A stretch of DNA of 64,000 nucleotides from Actinoalloteichus_B caeruleus (lineage in GTDB: Bacteria > Actinomycetota > Actinomycetes > Mycobacteriales > Pseudonocardiaceae), in assembly GCF_000718005.1 (NCBI RefSeq), contig NZ_JODV01000007.1, one strand, 5' to 3'. Made by a program: the position numbers and the translations under genes. Of the stretch, positions 16,870-24,050 are shown piece after piece (within the stretch, counting starts at the first letter, position 1; the number at the start of each line of letters is the position of its first letter). Under the pieces are notes generated by a model. That model was not told where the DNA came from, did not search any database, and saw nothing but the letters and a program-made list of their open reading frames with translations.

Positions 16870-17859
16870 TCAGGAGGTGGCGTCCTCCGGAGAGGCACCG
16901 GGGACGATCGAGATCCTGTTGCCCACGCTCGGGCTCTCCTCGTCGCTGCGGGAACCGTCCGGGGCGCTGCTGTCCGTCGGGTCTGGGTCGCTGGCGTCCG
17001 GCGGCGAGGACGGAGGCGTCGTCGGTGACGGGTCGGACGGTTCCGGGGCGCTGGGAGTGGTGGTCTCCGGCGTCGTCGTGACGACCGACACCGGCGGCTC
17101 TTCCTCCGACGCCGACTCCTCGCTGGATTCGGCGATGTGGGGCGGCGGCTCGTTCCCGCTGGTGTCCCCGCTGCCGGTGGGAGGTCCCCCGTCGCCGTCG
17201 TCCGGGTCGTTGAGCTCGCCGAGCAGGCGCTCGTGGAGGGCGAGCAGCGTCGCCTTGTCCTCGCCGGCGCCAATCCCGTCGAAGGACAGCCGCGCCTGTT
17301 CCAGCGCCTCCTTCGCCTGCGAGAACTCGCCGGCCCGCAGCGCCGCCTGAGCGAGGTCGAGGTGGCTGCGCGCCGTCGTGGCCGCTTCCACCGACGCGGC
17401 CTGCTCCGAGTACAGCACCCTGGTCAGACCCCAGAGCGTGTCGCCGGGACGGGCGTCCCTCGCGGCGACGCCCACCCCGGTGAAGGCGATGGCCAACACC
17501 GCGGCCGCGGTGGCCAGTGGCACCAGCATGGGTCGTCGGCGGCGCGTCCCGAGTGAGGTCGGCCACTCGGCCACGGCGGTCTCGATGCTCTCCCGAGAGG
17601 TCTCGGGGAGCGGATCGGTGTCGAGGTCCTGGCGCCACGCCATCAGGAGCGCACCCAGCTCCCGCTCGGCGATCGGCTGCCCCGCGACTTCGGTCTCCCC
17701 GCGGTTCAACGCGTCGATCAGCGCGTCGTCGTCCTGAACCGCGGCCAGGTCGATGTGCTCCGCACCCTCGTTGATGGACTCCTTCGGGGGCTGGGCGTCG
17801 TCCGGGGACCGACGTTGGCGCTCGGCCTCGTCATCACCCTGACCGTCCAGTTCACCCAC
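16870..17859 (-). CDS. rsdA: Anti-sigma-D factor RsdA-like membrane protein
   Basis: 329 residues. The N-terminal cytoplasmic part holds the SigD-binding motif region (HIDLAAVQDDDALIDALNRGE, about 36-55, written as HIDLAAVQDDDALIDA). A membrane segment lies at about 111-131 after RRRRP. An extracytoplasmic helical part follows (RPGDTLWGLTRVLYSEQA, TARSHLDLAQAALRAG) and then a long Thr/Pro/Ser/Glu-rich tail. It sequesters SigD until released, in mycobacteria by proteolysis. GTG 17859 has GAGGAGG at 9 nt and starts 1 base after the sigD stop, so the two are translationally coupled, as is usual for sigma/anti-sigma pairs. Matches Rv3413c by position. Confidence 0.87.
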   Translation of the reverse strand: MGELDGQGDDEAERQRRSPDDAQPPKESINEGAEHIDLAAVQDDDALIDALNRGETEVAGQPIAERELGALLMAWRQDLDTDPLPETSRESIETAVAEWPTSLGTRRRRPMLVPLATAAAVLAIAFTGVGVAARDARPGDTLWGLTRVLYSEQAASVEAATTARSHLDLAQAALRAGEFSQAKEALEQARLSFDGIGAGEDKATLLALHERLLGELNDPDDGDGGPPTGSGDTSGNEPPPHIAESSEESASEEEPPVSVVTTTPETTTPSAPEPSDPSPTTPPSSPPDASDPDPTDSSAPDGSRSDEESPSVGNRISIVPGASPEDATS

Positions 17860-17860
17860 T

Positions 17861-18433
17861 TCAGACCACCTCCTCAGTGGCGAGTGTCTTCCTCAGCCGA
17901 GCCAGCGCGCGGTGCTGGGCGACCCGAACCGCGCCGGGGGTGGAGTCGACCGCTTCGGCCGTCTCCTCCGCCGACAGGCCGACCACCACCCGCAGCAGGA
18001 GGATCTCCCGCTGCTTGGCTGGCAGGACCCGGAGCAGCTGCCCCATCCGCTCGGACAGCTCGTCCTGCATGGCGCGCTGCTCGGGACCCGCCTCACGTTC
18101 CGGTGCGTCTGGAACTTCGGAGACGGGCTCCGACTTGTTACGCGCGGCGGAACGGTGGGCGTCGGCGACCTTGTGCGCGGCGATCCCGTACACGAAGGCA
18201 AGGAACGGCCGCCCCTGGTCCCGGTAGTTGGGCAAGGCCGTCAGCACGGCGAGACACACCTCCTGAGCCACGTCGTCAGCGGAGGCGAAGGAGCGCTCCT
18301 GCCTGCCAACCCTGGCGCGGCAGTACCGCACCACCAGGGGACGAATGGTCGCCAACAGGCGATCGATCGCCTGGCGATCGCCGCGGACGGCGTCGCCGAC
18401 GACGGCTTCCAGCCCGTCCCCCAAGTTAGTCAT
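17861..18433 (-). CDS. sigD: ECF-type RNA polymerase sigma factor SigD
   Basis: 190 residues. Sigma-2 region includes SADDVAQEVCLAVLTALPNY and FLAFVYGIAAHKVADAHR; sigma-4 region includes LPAKQREILLLRVVVGLSAE and AGAVRV-type recognition helix PGAVRVAQHRALARLRK. No sigma-3 region, as in ECF factors. It directs RNA polymerase to a stress or stationary-phase regulon and is inhibited by RsdA encoded directly downstream. The position between guaB/rsdA and bldM/whiB is that of sigD (Rv3414c; SCO4769). ATG 18433 is used. Confidence 0.92.
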   Translation of the reverse strand: MTNLGDGLEAVVGDAVRGDRQAIDRLLATIRPLVVRYCRARVGRQERSFASADDVAQEVCLAVLTALPNYRDQGRPFLAFVYGIAAHKVADAHRSAARNKSEPVSEVPDAPEREAGPEQRAMQDELSERMGQLLRVLPAKQREILLLRVVVGLSAEETAEAVDSTPGAVRVAQHRALARLRKTLATEEVV

Positions 18434-19058
18434 CGCAGAAAACAGCCCTGGCGTTACGGTAGGCGAACGTGAATGTCGACAGTGAGTAACCCACGACTCA
18501 GCGCGCCGATCGTGTCCACCGTACCGGGGACACTCGTTCGGACCGTGTGCTGGTCGTGATCACCACTCGACTCCTCTTCCCACGTGCAGGTGAGCTCGAA
18601 CGTCGTAGTGGGCGCCCGGCGTGGGCGGGCCACCAAACCAGCAGTATGGCAAAACTCCGTGACGAGCGGATCAACTGGTGCTTCTCCGAGGCCCCTACCA
18701 GGCCATCCGTGAAGAACCTCACACCCGGGCGGAGCAGCGGGACACGCCCGGGGAGCGGGCGCCCCGCCACTGGGCGGCGGCACGCGGGGAGGGGTGCGGG
18801 GGCGCCCGCGACGCTCGACCGAGCCGCCGGGAGGACGGGCTCCGGGAACACACCAACGGCGGTGCCGCGTCAGGCGCGAACTCTGCTGGACTGCCGGGGA
18901 TGGGCATCCTCGTGACACGGCGACCGGGCCGCCGAACCTCGTTCCGGTGTCGCGCCGGAACCCGGGATGCCCCTTTCCACGCGGACGGCTCACGCGGTGG
19001 CGCCGGGCATGTCGCTGCCCGGCGCGCCGCCGTCCGCTTTCCGGTGGGGTGCCACCGG
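18434..19058. other. 625-bp intergenic region upstream of sigD, no confident gene
   Basis: Lies between the 3' end of bldM and the start of sigD, both on the minus strand. A minus frame ending at 18454 reads FELTCTWEEESSG..VDIHVRLP over its last ~50 codons, but third-position GC looks lower than in neighbouring genes and there is no good start or SD. The rest is GC-rich with only shadow frames. It should contain the sigD promoter. Confidence 0.5.
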
Positions 19059-19655
19059 TCAGGACACCAGGCCGCGCCGGAATCCGTGCGCGACCGCCTG
19101 TGCCCTGTCCCGCACACCCAGCTTGCGGAACAACCGCCGGGCGTGCGTCTTCACGGTGTCCTCCGAGAGGTACAGCTCGCGTCCGATCTGCCCGTTGCTC
19201 TTGCCCTGGCTCATCCCCCTGAGCACCTGGAGCTCCCGCTCGGTCAGCTGCACTCCGGGGTCGGAGGGCTGACGAGGAGCGGGAACGGCGGTGCTGGCGA
19301 GGGTGTGGGCCAGCGCGGCGACCAGTTCGGGTCGGGAGGCGTCCCACCGGAGGTAACCGCGGGCCCCGCCAGCGATGGCGGCCGCGATGCTGCCGGCGTC
19401 GTCCGGGGCACCGAAGACGATGACGTTCGCCTGGGGATGGGCGGCCATCAACCTCCTGGTCGCCTCCACCCCTGTCGGGACCGCGCGCTGGGTGCCGACC
19501 AGTACCACGTCGACAGCCTGCCGCGAGAACCGAGCGAGCAGCTCGTCCCCGTGAGCAACGCAGTCGATCCGGCTCACACCGGGGACAGCCGACATCACGC
19601 GAGTGAGCCCTTCCCGGACGCTGCGCCGGTCATCGCAGATCAAGACCGTCGTCAC
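19059..19655 (-). CDS. bldM: BldM-family orphan response regulator with degenerate receiver
   Basis: 198 residues. N-terminal receiver-like domain begins VLICDDRRSVREGL (acidic pair D8 D9), but residue 54, the phospho-acceptor Asp in typical receivers, is Gly (VVLVGTQRAVPTG), and the usual Lys is replaced in GGARGYLRWDASR. The C-terminal LuxR helix-turn-helix is well kept (LTERELQVLRGMSQGKSNG, then YLSEDTVKTHARRLFRKLG) and matches Streptomyces BldM closely. BldM controls aerial development alone or with WhiI. The position next to sigD and whiB matches SCO4767-4769. GTG 19655 has GGAAGGAG at about 5 nt; an upstream in-frame start at 19691 lacks this. Confidence 0.9.
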   Translation of the reverse strand: MTTVLICDDRRSVREGLTRVMSAVPGVSRIDCVAHGDELLARFSRQAVDVVLVGTQRAVPTGVEATRRLMAAHPQANVIVFGAPDDAGSIAAAIAGGARGYLRWDASRPELVAALAHTLASTAVPAPRQPSDPGVQLTERELQVLRGMSQGKSNGQIGRELYLSEDTVKTHARRLFRKLGVRDRAQAVAHGFRRGLVS

Positions 19656-20000
19656 GGGAACTCCTTCCTGCAGCCGAGTGACGTTCCACATCCCCTATCG
19701 GACGCCGAGCGCCAAACCTTGACCCGATCCGGTACTTAATCCGTCAAGAAATTGCTCCTAACAGTCTGCCCATCCGTTCACCGGATTGGACGAACGTCAG
19801 GCTACCTAGTCACACTGACGACGCAGAGGGCGTAAAGCAAGCGTCTTTGCGTGAACAAAGGCCGCCACGGATCTCCCAGTCGGGTGGCGACGATGTCGTA
19901 ACCGGGTTTTTCGAGTGAAGGCCCCGAGCCCGTCCGAGTGCCTCGACGCGGCGGAGGAGCCGGCGCCGCGCACCGCTCCTCCCCCAACCGCGCGCTGCCC
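19656..20000. other. bldM upstream region, no gene seen
   Basis: 345 bp between the merR stop and bldM start, both minus strand. AT content is higher than elsewhere (19690-19800), as expected for a regulated promoter region. On the minus strand, TTGACG is present near 19744 without a clear -10, and a FliA/WhiG-like element is possible at 19695-19722 (see findings). Confidence 0.45.
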
Positions 20001-21158
20001 TCAGGAGCCGCCCACCACCCGCTCGACGGCGTCCACCGTCTCCTGGACGCCGCTCACCAACCGGACCCGGGGCGGCAGTGAGGACTCCTCCCACCCCGCG
20101 CCACCCGCGAACAGCCGCACCGGCTGCCGGGTCCTCGGCACCGCCGTGAAGAGCTCGGGATCCCCGCAACGGGGCATGGTCGCCCAGACCACCGCCACGG
20201 CTGGCGCGGTGCGGCGCACCGCCGCGACCAGCCCGTCCAGCGGCAGGTCCGCGCCGAGGAGCTGGGTCCCGATCCGTCGGGAGGAGAGTTCGGCCGTGAT
20301 GAGGAAGAGGGGCAGGGCGTCCGGCTCACCCGGCGCTCCCGCCAGCAGCACCGCCCTGGGGTTCCGGGGGGGCTGCGCCCGGGCGATGACCGTGCTCACG
20401 GTGCTGATGACACAGGTGGAGAGCAACCGCGACGCCTCGATCCCCTCCCCGGTGTGCTCCCGACGCTCCTGGAGCGCCGCGAGGACCGGCGCCGCGACCT
20501 CACGCCACGTCGTGAGCACACCGTCCGACTCGATCCCCTCCAGCAGGAGGCGGTTGACCGACCACAGGTCCATCGCCAGGACCGCCCGTCCCAGCCCTCG
20601 TGCCCGCCGCGAGGCACCCGGGAGCCGGAGGCCCTTGCCGCCGACCCTGACCCTTTCGGCGAACTCCGGCACCACGACCTGCCCGGACACCAGCATCGCG
20701 CCGGGTCCCGCGCGGTGGTCGGTGGGCGGGGCCGGCGCGGACCGCCGGCTCACGGTGGCGGCCCGGGAGCCTCCGCCAGACCCGGCGGGATCCTCCCGCG
20801 CGTCGCGACCGGCGTCCGCCGCGGCCTGGATCGGCAGCGCCGAGGCCAGTGCGTACCGGGCCGCCTCCCGGGGGGAGGCCCCACGCAGCAGGGCGTGCTG
20901 CATCAGTTCGAGCCGGGCCAGGTCGAGCGGGCCGTAGCGGCGGTGACGGCCGGCGGTGTGACCGCTCGGGCCCAGCCCGTAGCGGCGGTCCCAGGTCCGC
21001 AGGGTCGCCGGTGCCACGCCGAGCCGGCGGGCGACGGCGGCGACCGTCAACAACGGTTCCGGGCTCCTGCTGTCGGCCAGGGTGTCGACCTCACCGACCG
21101 GGTCGACCTGGCCGTGATCGCAGTCGTCACCGTCACCAGGGGCTGGCTGCGTCGTCAC
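20001..21158 (-). CDS. MerR-family regulator with degenerate B12-binding-like domain
   Basis: 385 residues. MerR helix-turn-helix at about 37-100 (LLTVAAVARRLGVAPATLRT, WDRRYGLGPSGHTAGRHRRY), the Y/W-rich wing of the CarH/LitR subgroup. A Ser/Ala/Pro-rich linker is followed by a helical section (AMDLWSVNRLLLEGIESDGV, cut as AMDLWSVNRLLLEGI) and a Rossmann-like C-terminal domain (RAVLLAGAPGEPDALPLFL, QLLGADLPLDGLVAAV). The cobalamin-ligating ExHxxG His is absent: the position reads GEPDAL. So cobalamin-based light sensing is unlikely. GTG 21158 start. It is divergent from whiB and upstream of bldM, in the developmental regulator block. Confidence 0.82.
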   Translation of the reverse strand: MTTQPAPGDGDDCDHGQVDPVGEVDTLADSRSPEPLLTVAAVARRLGVAPATLRTWDRRYGLGPSGHTAGRHRRYGPLDLARLELMQHALLRGASPREAARYALASALPIQAAADAGRDAREDPAGSGGGSRAATVSRRSAPAPPTDHRAGPGAMLVSGQVVVPEFAERVRVGGKGLRLPGASRRARGLGRAVLAMDLWSVNRLLLEGIESDGVLTTWREVAAPVLAALQERREHTGEGIEASRLLSTCVISTVSTVIARAQPPRNPRAVLLAGAPGEPDALPLFLITAELSSRRIGTQLLGADLPLDGLVAAVRRTAPAVAVVWATMPRCGDPELFTAVPRTRQPVRLFAGGAGWEESSLPPRVRLVSGVQETVDAVERVVGGS

Positions 21159-21239
21159 CGGGCCAACGTCCGTTCACGTGATCTCGATTTCGACCGCCCG
21201 CGCGGCCGGTCGTCTGGGTGTCGGAACAAGGATAGCGCC

Positions 21240-21260
21240 CATAAGTGTGAACAACTTATG
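21240..21260. promoter_or_regulatory. Inverted repeat between merR and whiB, candidate operator
   Basis: CATAAGT-GTGAACA-ACTTATG is a perfect 7-7-7 dyad, 11 bp upstream of the putative whiB -35 and inside the divergent intergenic region. The divergent MerR protein is the natural candidate binder; this is inference. Confidence 0.5.
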
Positions 21261-21271
21261 GAGCGAATGTC

Positions 21272-21300
21272 TTGAACAACCATTGAAGCGGTTTTAGCGT
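21272..21300 (+). promoter_or_regulatory. Putative whiB promoter
   Basis: -35 TTGAAC (21272-21277), 17-bp spacer, -10 TAGCGT (21295-21300), leaving a leader of about 67 nt before the whiB ATG. Good match to a housekeeping-type actinobacterial promoter. Confidence 0.5.
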
Positions 21301-21373
21301 AGGTCCCTACACACGGGGGTGTGGGACCGCCGTCGCGGGCGGCGGCCACCAACAGCGGGGAGGCGAGGTCACT

Positions 21374-21676
21374 ATGGCCGATACTCGGCGACTTCCGGGG
21401 CCGAACGCGGATCTGTGGGACTGGCAGCTCAAGGGGTCCTGCCGCGGGATGGACAGCGCGTTCTTCTTCCACCCCGACGGGGAGCGGGGGCCGGCACGGG
21501 CCAGGCGGGAAGCGCGCGCGAAGGAGGTGTGCCAGAGCTGCCCGGTGATGCAACAGTGCCGGGCGCACGCGTTGGCGGTCCAGGAGCCGTACGGGATCTG
21601 GGGAGGGCTCTCGGAGGCGGAACGGATCGCCATCATCAAGGCGAGCAAGCGGCAGCTCGCCGCCGTGGGCGGCTGA
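21374..21676 (+). CDS. whiB3: WhiB-family [4Fe-4S] transcriptional regulator (WhiB3/WhiD-like)
   Basis: 100 residues with the Wbl signature: Cys23 (GSCRGMDS), Cys53 and Cys56 (VCQSCP) and Cys62 (QQCRAHA) as cluster ligands, then GIWGG (74-78), the sigma-binding turn, and a basic C-terminal AT-hook-like tail (KASKRQL). It binds SigA region 4 and responds to redox or NO through its iron-sulfur cluster. Position between bldM/merR and groEL matches whiB3 (Rv3416) and whiD (SCO4767). ATG 21374 is supported by the conserved start. A terminator follows 27 bp after the stop. Confidence 0.93.
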   Translation: MADTRRLPGPNADLWDWQLKGSCRGMDSAFFFHPDGERGPARARREARAKEVCQSCPVMQQCRAHALAVQEPYGIWGGLSEAERIAIIKASKRQLAAVGG

Positions 21677-21703
21677 CGGGGAGGCATCGGACGCTCACGG
21701 TGG

Positions 21704-21736
21704 AAGGGGCGGCGCCCGAGTTGGGCGCCGCCCCTT
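21704..21736. terminator. Strong bidirectional terminator between whiB and groEL
   Basis: AAGGGGCGGCGCCC-GAGTT-GGGCGCCGCCCCTT: a perfect 14-bp stem with a 5-nt loop, between convergent stop codons, followed by a T-containing tract in both directions. Confidence 0.85.
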
Positions 21737-21769
21737 CACGTTCACCCGAAAGGGTGGTTCGGCCGGAGG

Positions 21770-23383
21770 TCAGTGGCCGTGACCGTGGCCCGCGGCGCCC
21801 GCGGGCTCCTCCTCCTTCTTCTCCACGACGGCGCTCTCGGTGGTGAGCACCATCCTGGCGATGGAGGCGGCGTTGGACACGGCGGACCGGGTCACCTTGA
21901 CCGGGTCCACGACACCGGCGTCCAGCAGGTCGCGGTACTCCAGCGTGCCAGCGTCGAACCCGTTGCCCCACTCCAGCTCGGACACCTTGGCCACGACGAC
22001 CGGCCCCTCGAGACCGGCGTTGGCCACGATCCAGTGCAGCGGCGCCGACAGCGCGCGACGAACCGCGCGGACGCCGGTCGCCTCGTCACCGGTCAGGCCG
22101 AGGTCACCCTCCAGCTGGTTGCCGGCGTGCACCAGGCTGGCGCCGCCACCGGGGATGACGCCCTCCTCGACGGCCGCCCTGGTGGAGGCGACCGCGTCCT
22201 CGATGCGGTGCTTGCGCTCCTTCATCTCGGTCTCGGTGGCCGCCCCGACCTTGATGACCGCGACACCGCCGGACAGCTTGGCCAGCCGCTCCTGCAGCTT
22301 CTCCCGGTCCCAGTCGGAGTCGGTGGCGTCGATCTCCCGCCGGATCTGCTCCGCGCGGGCGTCGATGTCGGCCTTGCCGCCACCGCCGTCGACGATCGTG
22401 GTGTCGTCCTTGGTCACCGTGACCCGGCGGACCTTGCCCAGGACGTCCAGCCCGGACTCGGACAGCTTCAGGCCGAGCTCGGGCGCGATGACCTTCGCGC
22501 CGGTGACGACGGCGAGGTCGTCGAGGAACGCCTTGCGCCGGTCCCCGAAGTACGGCGCCTTCACCGCGACGACCTTGACGGTCTTGCGGATGGCGTTGAC
22601 GGTCAGCGTGGAGAGCGCCTCACCCTCGACGTCCTCGGCGATGACCAGCAGCGGCTTGCCCGCCTGGACGACCTTCTCCAGCAAGGGCAGGAAGTCGTTG
22701 AGCGCGGAGATCTTGTCCCGGTGCAGCAGGACGAGCGCGTCCTCCAGCACGGCCTCCTGCCGCTCCGCGTCGGTGACGAAGTGCGGCGAGACGAAGCCCT
22801 TGTCGAACTGGACGCCCTCGGTGACCTCCAGCCACGTGGAGAGCGTGGAGGCCTCCTCGACCGTGATCACGCCGTCCTCGCCGACCCGCTCGATGGCCTC
22901 GCCGCACAGCGCGCCGATCGTCTCGTCGCGGGAGGACACGGTGCCCACCTGGGCGATGTTGTCGCGGCCCTTGACCGGGGTGGCCTTGGTCCTGAGGACC
23001 TCGACCACGGCGTCGGCCGCGGCCTGGATGCCCCGCCCGAGGGCTGACGGGTTGGCACCGGCGGCGAGGTTGCGCAGCCCCTCCTTGACCAGGGCCTGGG
23101 CCAGCACGGTCGCGGTGGTGGTTCCGTCACCCGCGACGTCGTTGGTCTTGGTGGCGACGTTCTTGGCCAGCTGGGCGCCGAGGTTCTCGTAGGGATCCTC
23201 CAGCTCGATCTCCCTGGCGATCGTCACACCGTCGTTGGTGACGACCGGGGACCCGAACTTCTTGTCGAGGACCACGTGCCGGCCGCGCGGGCCGAGGGTC
23301 ACCTTGACGGCGTCGGCGAGCTGGTTGACGCCGCGCTCCAGCGCGCCCCTGGCGTGCTGGTCGAACTTGATCTCTTTGGCCAT
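21770..23383 (-). CDS. groL1: 60 kDa chaperonin GroEL1
   Basis: 537 residues, full-length Hsp60. Start MAKEIKFDQHARGALERGV, ATP site KVTLGPRGRHVVL and DVAGDGTTTATVLA (catalytic Asp), apical domain (FVSPHFVTDAER), and EEGVIPGGGASLVHA near the C-terminus. The tail is His/Gly-rich (GAAGHGHGH) instead of GGM repeats, typical of the actinobacterial GroEL1 that sits with groES. It is downstream of groES with 133 bp between, which hold a large hairpin. Regulated with groES by HrcA through CIRCE. Substrates are unknown; in mycobacteria GroEL1 is specialised. Confidence 0.96.
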   Translation of the reverse strand: MAKEIKFDQHARGALERGVNQLADAVKVTLGPRGRHVVLDKKFGSPVVTNDGVTIAREIELEDPYENLGAQLAKNVATKTNDVAGDGTTTATVLAQALVKEGLRNLAAGANPSALGRGIQAAADAVVEVLRTKATPVKGRDNIAQVGTVSSRDETIGALCGEAIERVGEDGVITVEEASTLSTWLEVTEGVQFDKGFVSPHFVTDAERQEAVLEDALVLLHRDKISALNDFLPLLEKVVQAGKPLLVIAEDVEGEALSTLTVNAIRKTVKVVAVKAPYFGDRRKAFLDDLAVVTGAKVIAPELGLKLSESGLDVLGKVRRVTVTKDDTTIVDGGGGKADIDARAEQIRREIDATDSDWDREKLQERLAKLSGGVAVIKVGAATETEMKERKHRIEDAVASTRAAVEEGVIPGGGASLVHAGNQLEGDLGLTGDEATGVRAVRRALSAPLHWIVANAGLEGPVVVAKVSELEWGNGFDAGTLEYRDLLDAGVVDPVKVTRSAVSNAASIARMVLTTESAVVEKKEEEPAGAAGHGHGH

Positions 23384-23449
23384 CGTGGCCTCTTCTCCAA
23401 GGTTCTTGACGGGAGCGGGGATCCGGCGGGAACCCCCGGAAGACGCGAA

Positions 23450-23491
23450 ACCGCCCCGGCGCCCCCAGTGGTCCTGGGCCGCCGGGGCGGT
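23450..23491 (-). terminator. Large hairpin inside the groES-groEL intergenic region
   Basis: Outer arms ACCGCCCCGGCG (23450-23461) and CGCCGGGGCGGT (23480-23491) are perfect complements; inside them CCCAG and CTGGG pair around TGGTC. It lies downstream of groES and upstream of groEL in the transcript, so it could act as an attenuator, processing site or stability element. Confidence 0.6.
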
Positions 23492-23516
23492 GAGGTATCG
23501 CCGGTGAACCGGTTTG

Positions 23517-23813
23517 TCAGTTCACCACGGCCAGCACATCGCGCGCGGAGAGGATCAGGTACTCCTCGCCGTTGTACTTGACCTCGGTACCGCCGTACTT
23601 GGAGTAGATGACGACGTCGCCGACAGCCACATCCACGGGGATGCGGTTGCCCTTGTCGTCCACCCGGCCCGGGCCGACGGCCAGAACCTTGCCCTCCTGG
23701 GGCTTCTCCTTGGCGGTGTCCGGGATAACGATGCCGGACGCCGTCGTCGTCTCGGCTTCGCTTGCCTGGACGAGGATCTTGTCCTCGAGCGGCTTGACGT
23801 TCACGCTCGCCAC
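23517..23813 (-). CDS. groES: 10 kDa co-chaperonin GroES
   Basis: 98 residues, full length. Opens with VNVKPLEDKILVQASEAETT, mobile loop TASGIVIPDTAKEKPQEG, and VAVGDVVIYSKYGGTEVKY near the end. Forms the heptameric lid on GroEL. ATG 23813 is used, with GGAGGTCAC upstream on the minus strand. First gene of the groESL operon, with CIRCE and promoter 100-130 bp upstream. Confidence 0.97.
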   Translation of the reverse strand: MASVNVKPLEDKILVQASEAETTTASGIVIPDTAKEKPQEGKVLAVGPGRVDDKGNRIPVDVAVGDVVIYSKYGGTEVKYNGEEYLILSARDVLAVVN

Positions 23814-23916
23814 GGTGTGACCTCCACCTTCTGGGGCCTTCGAAGCGTTGGCAGATTCCGACGGCTCCTGCCGTCCCGTCGTCGCGGGTGCCGGGTGAGG
23901 CGGGTGCCGTTTACTC

Positions 23917-23943
23917 TTGGCACTCTAGCGTTGAGAGTGCTAA
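23917..23943. promoter_or_regulatory. CIRCE operator (HrcA binding site) of groESL
   Basis: TTGGCACTC-N9-GAGTGCTAA: nine-base arms with one mismatch to the consensus TTAGCACTC-N9-GAGTGCTAA, correct 9-bp spacer. It overlaps the promoter of groES, so HrcA would block transcription. Confidence 0.95.
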
Positions 23944-23950
23944 TTCTCAA
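23922..23950 (-). promoter_or_regulatory. groESL promoter overlapping CIRCE
   Basis: On the minus strand, -35 TTGAGA (23950-23945), 17-bp spacer, -10 TAGAGT (23927-23922). The CIRCE dyad occupies the spacer and the -10 region. Confidence 0.65.
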
Positions 23951-24050
23951 GTTCGGGGTGCCCCGAGGGCCCGGAAAACCCGTCCGCCAGGAGCGAAACC
24001 GTCAGCTGGTGGCCGACCGGGCGGTACGGCCCCCGTCGCGGCGACGACCG

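Noticed and set aside
16095..17273. Extension of guaB upstream to 17273
   Set aside because: The extension overlaps the DUF5319 and rsdA genes and has no IMPDH features; ATG 16094 fits the family start.
18454..18700. Small minus-strand frame ending VDIHVRLP upstream of sigD
   Set aside because: No convincing start or SD, lower third-position GC, no family resemblance.
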